The notes below the pieces were generated by a model. The model was not told the DNA's origin and searched no databases. It worked only from the letters and a program-made list of their open reading frames with translations. Positions 12,860 to 16,463 of a stretch of 16,463 bases of DNA are shown piece by piece (position 1 is the stretch's first letter; every line of letters starts with the position of its first letter). This DNA is from an uncultured Candidatus Saccharibacteria bacterium. GTDB lineage: Bacteria; Patescibacteria; Saccharimonadia; Saccharimonadales; UBA5946. The stretch is taken from the NCBI GenBank assembly GCA_946886435.1, contig CAMPIR010000008.1:1-16463 (forward strand), in the 5' to 3' direction. The position numbers and the translations under genes were made by a program.

Positions 12860-13327
12860 ATGAGATGTCCGCGCTGCCGGTTCGAAGATGCCAAAGTCGT
12901 TGAGTCGCGAGATGCCAGTGATGGTGATGCGATCCGTCGTCGACGTGAATGCTTGAGTTGCAAGCATCGTTACACGACCTATGAGCGTATCGAACGGCCA
13001 AACCTCGCAGTCATCAAAAAAGACGGTGAACGCGAACTGTTTGATCGCAAGAAACTGTTTGCGGCGATACATCGCTCAGTCGGCAAGTTCTTTAGCTCTG
13101 ACGTTGAGATCGAAGAGATGGTTGCTCGTGTTGAGGACCAGCTCTATGCCGAAGGCAGTTCCGAGGTTAACTCGCGAGCTATCGGTGATCTCATCCTGGC
13201 TGAGCTCGCTAGACGCAACGAAGTCGCCTATGTTCGATTTGCCAGTGTCTATCGTGAGTTCAAGAGCCTGAACGAGTTCGAGTCGGCGCTCAAGCAACTC
13301 CGAAGCACGTCCTCTGAAAAACAGTAA
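12860..13327 (+). CDS. nrdR: Transcriptional repressor NrdR
   Basis: 155 residues, the standard NrdR size. NrdR senses ATP/dATP and represses ribonucleotide reductase genes by binding paired NrdR boxes. Seen: N-terminal zinc ribbon MRCPRC...CLSCKHRYTTYER (Cys 3, 6, 32, 35), with the canonical VVESRDASDGDAIRRRREC between the Cys pairs. An ATP-cone domain (about residues 48-138) follows, with VIKKDGERELFDRKKLFAAI and VAYVRFASVYREFKS. AAGGAG lies 13 nt before the ATG. It lies 91 nt upstream of nrdJ with no terminator between, so they are probably co-transcribed. Box-like sites over its promoter suggest autoregulation. Assignment is secure. Confidence 0.96.
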   Translation: MRCPRCRFEDAKVVESRDASDGDAIRRRRECLSCKHRYTTYERIERPNLAVIKKDGERELFDRKKLFAAIHRSVGKFFSSDVEIEEMVARVEDQLYAEGSSEVNSRAIGDLILAELARRNEVAYVRFASVYREFKSLNEFESALKQLRSTSSEKQ

Positions 13328-13418
13328 AGGTGCTACTCATCATCCTTTGGGAGGTGTGGTGAGATAACAATACAAAAAACAACTTAAAAAAATCTATAAA
13401 AACGAGGAGGGTAGAGTT

Positions 13419-16205
13419 ATGGCACAAACCGTGTCCGCGCTTTCTGTTGCGCGATATTTTACGGAAGTTGGAACACATCCGTACGACCAATTGAACTGGG
13501 TCAAGAGAGAATCAAAGATCGTTAACCCGGGATCAGGTAAGGTTGTTTTCGAACAACACGACGTTGAGTTTCCTGAGTTTTGGTCACAAAATGCTATCAA
13601 CATCGTTGCCCAGAAGTATTTTTATGGCACCCCTGGCACTCCGCAGCGCGAGAAGGGTCTGAAGGACCTGATCGACCGTGTTGTCGACACTATTACCCGC
13701 CACGGCTACGATAACGGTTACTTTGCTGACGAAGCCGAAGCCGACACCTTTAACGCAGAACTCAAATACATCCTCGCAACTCAACGAGCAGCATTTAACA
13801 GCCCAGTCTGGTTTAACATCGGCACACCAGATCGTTCACAACAAGCCAGCGCCTGTTTCATCCTCAAAGTTGATGACACCCTCCCAAGTATCCTGAACTG
13901 GTACCGTGAAGAAGGCATGATCTTTAAGGGTGGCTCTGGGGCAGGTCTTAACGTCTCGGCTATTCGCTCGAGCGCTGAAAAACTTAGCAGCTCAGGTGGA
14001 TCAGCCAGCGGCCCAGTTAGTTTCATGCGTGGTGCCGACGCCAGCGCCGGTACGATCAGCAGCGGTGGCAAGACTCGTCGTGCGGCCAAGATGGTCATCC
14101 TAAACATCGACCACCCAGACATCGAAGAATTCATCTGGTGTAAGGCACGTGAAGAACGAAAAGCCTTCGTGCTCGAACAGAACGGTTTCGATATGGGTCT
14201 GAACGGTCGCGACATGGTCTCGATCCAGTACCAAAACGCTAACAACTCTGTTCGTGTCACTGACGAGTTTATGCGTGCGGTTGAGAGTGACGGCGACTGG
14301 GATCTGGTCGGCGTCAAAGACAAGAAAGTCTACAAAACCGTCAAAGCCCGTGAACTCTTCCGCCAGGTGGCCGAAGCCGCTCACGAGTCCGCCGACCCAG
14401 GCATGCAGTTCGATACGACTATCAACGACTGGCACACGACACCAAAGGCTGGTCGCATCAACGGCTCGAACCCATGCTCTGAGTACATGCACCTCGACAA
14501 CTCTGCTTGTAACCTCGCATCACTCAACCTGTTGAAGTTCCTGAACAATGACGGAACGTACGATATCGAATCCTACAAACATACCGTCGAGACTGTTTTC
14601 CTGGCTCAGGAGATTCTCGTCGGTTACTCTGAGTACCCAACTGAAGGCATCGACAAGAACGCCCGTGCCTACCGCGAGCTCGGTATTGGCTATGCCAACC
14701 TCGGTGCGACGCTCATGGCGAAAGGCTTGCCATATGACTCTGCCGAAGGTCGCGCCTTTGCTGCCTCACTGACCGCAATTATGACTGGTCACAGTTACGC
14801 GACGAGTGCTCGTATCGCAAAGCGCGTTGGTCCATTTGCCGGCTACAAAAAAGACGCCGAAGGCATGAACCGCGTGTTGCGTAAGCACCGCGATGCGGTC
14901 AACGACATCGACGCAAGCCTTGTATCAGAAGACCTGCTCAGTGCTGCGGCAGAAGCATGGGATGACGCAGTAGAGCTCGGCGAAAAGTTCGGTGTTCGTA
15001 ACTCACAGGCCAGCGTGCTCGCTCCAACTGGTACGATCGGCTTCATGATGGACTGCGACACGACTGGTGTTGAGCCTGACTTTAGCCTGACCAAGTTCAA
15101 GACACTAGTTGGCGGTGGAAGTATGGTTATCGTCAACCAAACTATCCCGCGCGCCCTCAAGACACTCGGTTACAGCAAGGCAGACGCCGAAGCTATCGTG
15201 AGCTACATCCACGAACACGGGACGATCGTTGGCGCACCAGCACTCAAGGAGTCTGACTACGAAGTGTTTGCGTGTGCGGTTGGCGATAACGCCATCCACT
15301 ACATGGGTCACGTGATGATGATGGGCGCTGTGCAGCCGTTTATCTCAGGCGCTATCAGTAAGACCGTCAATATGCCGAAAGAAGTCTCTATCGAAGATGT
15401 AGAGCAGCTCCACATGGACAGCTGGAAACTCGGCATCAAAGCAGTCGCTATCTACCGTGACGGCTCAAAAGTCGGTCAGCCACTTAGCGACAAAAAAGAC
15501 CAGAAAAAAGAAGAAGTAAAGGTCGTCGAAAAGGTTATCCAGTCCAACCAGCGCCGTGAACTGCCGCGCGTCCGCACCTCAAAGACGATCGAGTTCAAGA
15601 TCTCTGATCTCAAGGGTTACGTGACGGTTGGTGAGTTCGAAGACGGACAGCCAGGTGAGATCTTTATCACCGTGGCAAAGATGGGTTCAACTCTCGCCGG
15701 TCTGATGGACGCCTTTGGCCGCTCGGTCAGCTATGGTCTCCAGTACGGCGTGCCGCTCAAGGCGTACGTCCGCGGTATGAGCAGTACGAACTTTGCACCG
15801 TTTGGCTCAACCGATGATCCAGACATCAAGACTGCGACGAGCATCGTTGACTACATCTTCCGTCGACTGGCGCTCGAGTACTTGAACATCGATGATCGAC
15901 TCGAGCTTGGCCTCGCTAGCCTCGAAGATCTCGAAGCGGAACTCGAAGCCCAGCAGGCGAGCCTGCTTGACGGTCCTACCGAAGCTCCAACTGATGTTAC
16001 GGGCCCAACTACAACGGTAGCGGAAGTAGTGCCAGCTGATCTGCCTCGTGACGAGCCAAAGGAGGCAACGCTCCGAACAGCGCGCGCAGAGCTCAAGGTA
16101 GCCGATGGTTCATCACCGCTTTGTAGCAACTGCGGTAACGTGACACAACGAGCAGGTAGCTGCTACGTATGTACGAGCTGTGGTTCGACTACTGGCTGTA
16201 GTTAA
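13419..16205 (+). CDS. nrdJ: Adenosylcobalamin-dependent (class II) ribonucleotide reductase NrdJ
   Basis: 928 residues. Reduces ribonucleotides to deoxyribonucleotides in the cytoplasm, using coenzyme B12 to make the active-site thiyl radical. Seen: the first redox Cys in QASACFILKVDD (C146), KGGSGAGLNVS (170-180), the finger-loop NPCSE (351-355, thiyl C353 with N351 and E355), and the partner Cys in ACNLASLN (C364), 11 residues after C353 as in characterised NrdJ. APTGTIGFMMDCDTTGVEPD is the conserved substrate/phosphate region. The Cys-rich tail (902, 905, 915, 918, 921, 927) matches the class II C-terminal Cys motif for re-reduction. No ATP-cone is evident at the N-terminus, so dATP control may act mainly through NrdR. 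GAGGAGG sits 8 nt before the ATG. No nrdA, nrdB or nrdD is present nearby. Confidence 0.96.
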   Translation: MAQTVSALSVARYFTEVGTHPYDQLNWVKRESKIVNPGSGKVVFEQHDVEFPEFWSQNAINIVAQKYFYGTPGTPQREKGLKDLIDRVVDTITRHGYDNGYFADEAEADTFNAELKYILATQRAAFNSPVWFNIGTPDRSQQASACFILKVDDTLPSILNWYREEGMIFKGGSGAGLNVSAIRSSAEKLSSSGGSASGPVSFMRGADASAGTISSGGKTRRAAKMVILNIDHPDIEEFIWCKAREERKAFVLEQNGFDMGLNGRDMVSIQYQNANNSVRVTDEFMRAVESDGDWDLVGVKDKKVYKTVKARELFRQVAEAAHESADPGMQFDTTINDWHTTPKAGRINGSNPCSEYMHLDNSACNLASLNLLKFLNNDGTYDIESYKHTVETVFLAQEILVGYSEYPTEGIDKNARAYRELGIGYANLGATLMAKGLPYDSAEGRAFAASLTAIMTGHSYATSARIAKRVGPFAGYKKDAEGMNRVLRKHRDAVNDIDASLVSEDLLSAAAEAWDDAVELGEKFGVRNSQASVLAPTGTIGFMMDCDTTGVEPDFSLTKFKTLVGGGSMVIVNQTIPRALKTLGYSKADAEAIVSYIHEHGTIVGAPALKESDYEVFACAVGDNAIHYMGHVMMMGAVQPFISGAISKTVNMPKEVSIEDVEQLHMDSWKLGIKAVAIYRDGSKVGQPLSDKKDQKKEEVKVVEKVIQSNQRRELPRVRTSKTIEFKISDLKGYVTVGEFEDGQPGEIFITVAKMGSTLAGLMDAFGRSVSYGLQYGVPLKAYVRGMSSTNFAPFGSTDDPDIKTATSIVDYIFRRLALEYLNIDDRLELGLASLEDLEAELEAQQASLLDGPTEAPTDVTGPTTTVAEVVPADLPRDEPKEATLRTARAELKVADGSSPLCSNCGNVTQRAGSCYVCTSCGSTTGCS

Positions 16206-16230
16206 GCCTCGGGTCTAGCAAAGCACGAAA

Positions 16231-16260
16231 CAGGCCGCCCGAAAGGGCGGTTTTGTTTTT
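16231..16260 (+). terminator. Rho-independent terminator of nrdR-nrdJ
   Basis: A 6-bp GC stem CCGCCC/GGGCGG (extendable by weak pairs) with a GAAA tetraloop, followed by TTTTGTTTTT. It lies about 25 nt after the nrdJ stop. Confidence 0.9.
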
Positions 16261-16299
16261 GTTCTGGGGGCTATTTACCAAAAGAACAGACAATTTTAC

Positions 16300-16308
16300 T
16301 GCTACAAT
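16300..16308 (+). promoter_or_regulatory. Extended -10 promoter of the 3'-end gene
   Basis: TGC-TACAAT is an extended -10 (TGn plus hexamer 16303-16308), followed by exactly 6 nt and the ATG at 16315. There is no Shine-Dalgarno, so the mRNA is predicted to be leaderless. A clear -35 is absent, as extended -10 promoters allow. Confidence 0.6.
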
Positions 16309-16314
16309 AAACTC

Positions 16315-16463
16315 ATGAGAACTCTTGTAGTCTATAAAGAGAAAAGTGATCATCGGGCACCAGTTGAGACGTTCCTGCATGACTTTACGCGGCGAACGGG
16401 CAGGGAGATCGAAACTGTCGACCCCGAGACGCGTGAGGGTGCGGAACTATGTCGGACCTATGA
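16315..16463 (+). CDS. N-terminal fragment of a small protein, possibly thioredoxin-fold
   Basis: 49 codons plus two bases are present before the window ends. It begins MRTLVVYKEKSDHRAPVE and continues ...IETVDPETREGAELCRTY. The pattern of a first strand, a helix, a second strand with DP/DxxxREG and a helix resembles the start of small thioredoxin- or glutaredoxin-like domains, but no CxxC is visible in the available part: the usual active-site position after the first strand has KEKSDH. If the fold is right, it may be non-redox. Expressed from its own probably leaderless promoter after the nrdJ terminator. The family call is tentative. Confidence 0.5.
   Translation, partial: MRTLVVYKEKSDHRAPVETFLHDFTRRTGREIETVDPETREGAELCRTY

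Noticed and set aside
12600..13418. Cobalamin riboswitch controlling nrdR-nrdJ
   Set aside because: No B12-box-like GCCACTG or extended riboswitch architecture was seen in either the nrdR or nrdJ leader; the nrdJ leader is only 91 nt.

Overview
The window reads as a chromosomal stretch from a streamlined bacterium. The gene set and protein styles best fit the Patescibacteria/CPR radiation, most likely Saccharibacteria (TM7). This rests on protein recognition and gene context, not on a marker phylogeny. UGA is used as an ordinary stop (murD, the phosphoribosyltransferase-like gene), so this is not a lineage with UGA recoded to glycine. All genes are housekeeping or cell-cycle genes except one small opposite-strand pair. 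No tRNA, rRNA, IS element or CRISPR array was seen.

Layout: (1) 1-1935, minus strand: priA, the replication-restart helicase, nearly complete and cut by the left edge. (2) 1936-4741, plus: a divergent phosphoribosyltransferase-like gene, a winged-helix regulator and recJ. (3) 4728-9396, plus: rpsU with its own promoter and terminator, then a tightly packed run yqeY-adk-map-murD-murL. (4) 9406-12098, plus: ftsA and ftsZ, each with its own promoter, closed by a strong bidirectional terminator. (5) 12099-12643: a structured non-coding stretch followed by two small overlapping minus-strand genes of unknown function with a near-consensus promoter. (6) 12657-16260, plus: nrdR and the B12-dependent ribonucleotide reductase nrdJ, preceded by a promoter overlaid with probable NrdR boxes and followed by a terminator. 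(7) 16300-16463: the start of a small, possibly thioredoxin-fold gene cut by the right edge.

How it fits together: the centre is a compact growth and division neighbourhood, with ribosome (rpsU), nucleotide balance (adk), protein N-terminus maturation (map), peptidoglycan stem peptide (murD, murL) and the division ring (ftsA, ftsZ). DNA repair and restart (priA, recJ) and dNTP supply under NrdR control (nrdR, nrdJ) flank it.

Two points stand out. First, murD is coupled by ATGA overlap to a MurL-type epimerase. This implies the alternative route in which L-Glu is added and then epimerised, instead of D-Glu made by a racemase being added. Second, several genes (adk, murD, ftsA, the 3'-end gene and probably the phosphoribosyltransferase-like gene) have a -10 hexamer ending exactly 6-7 nt before the ATG and no Shine-Dalgarno. 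This is the signature of leaderless mRNAs. yqeY, ftsZ, nrdR, nrdJ and the small minus-strand genes instead have clear Shine-Dalgarno sites.
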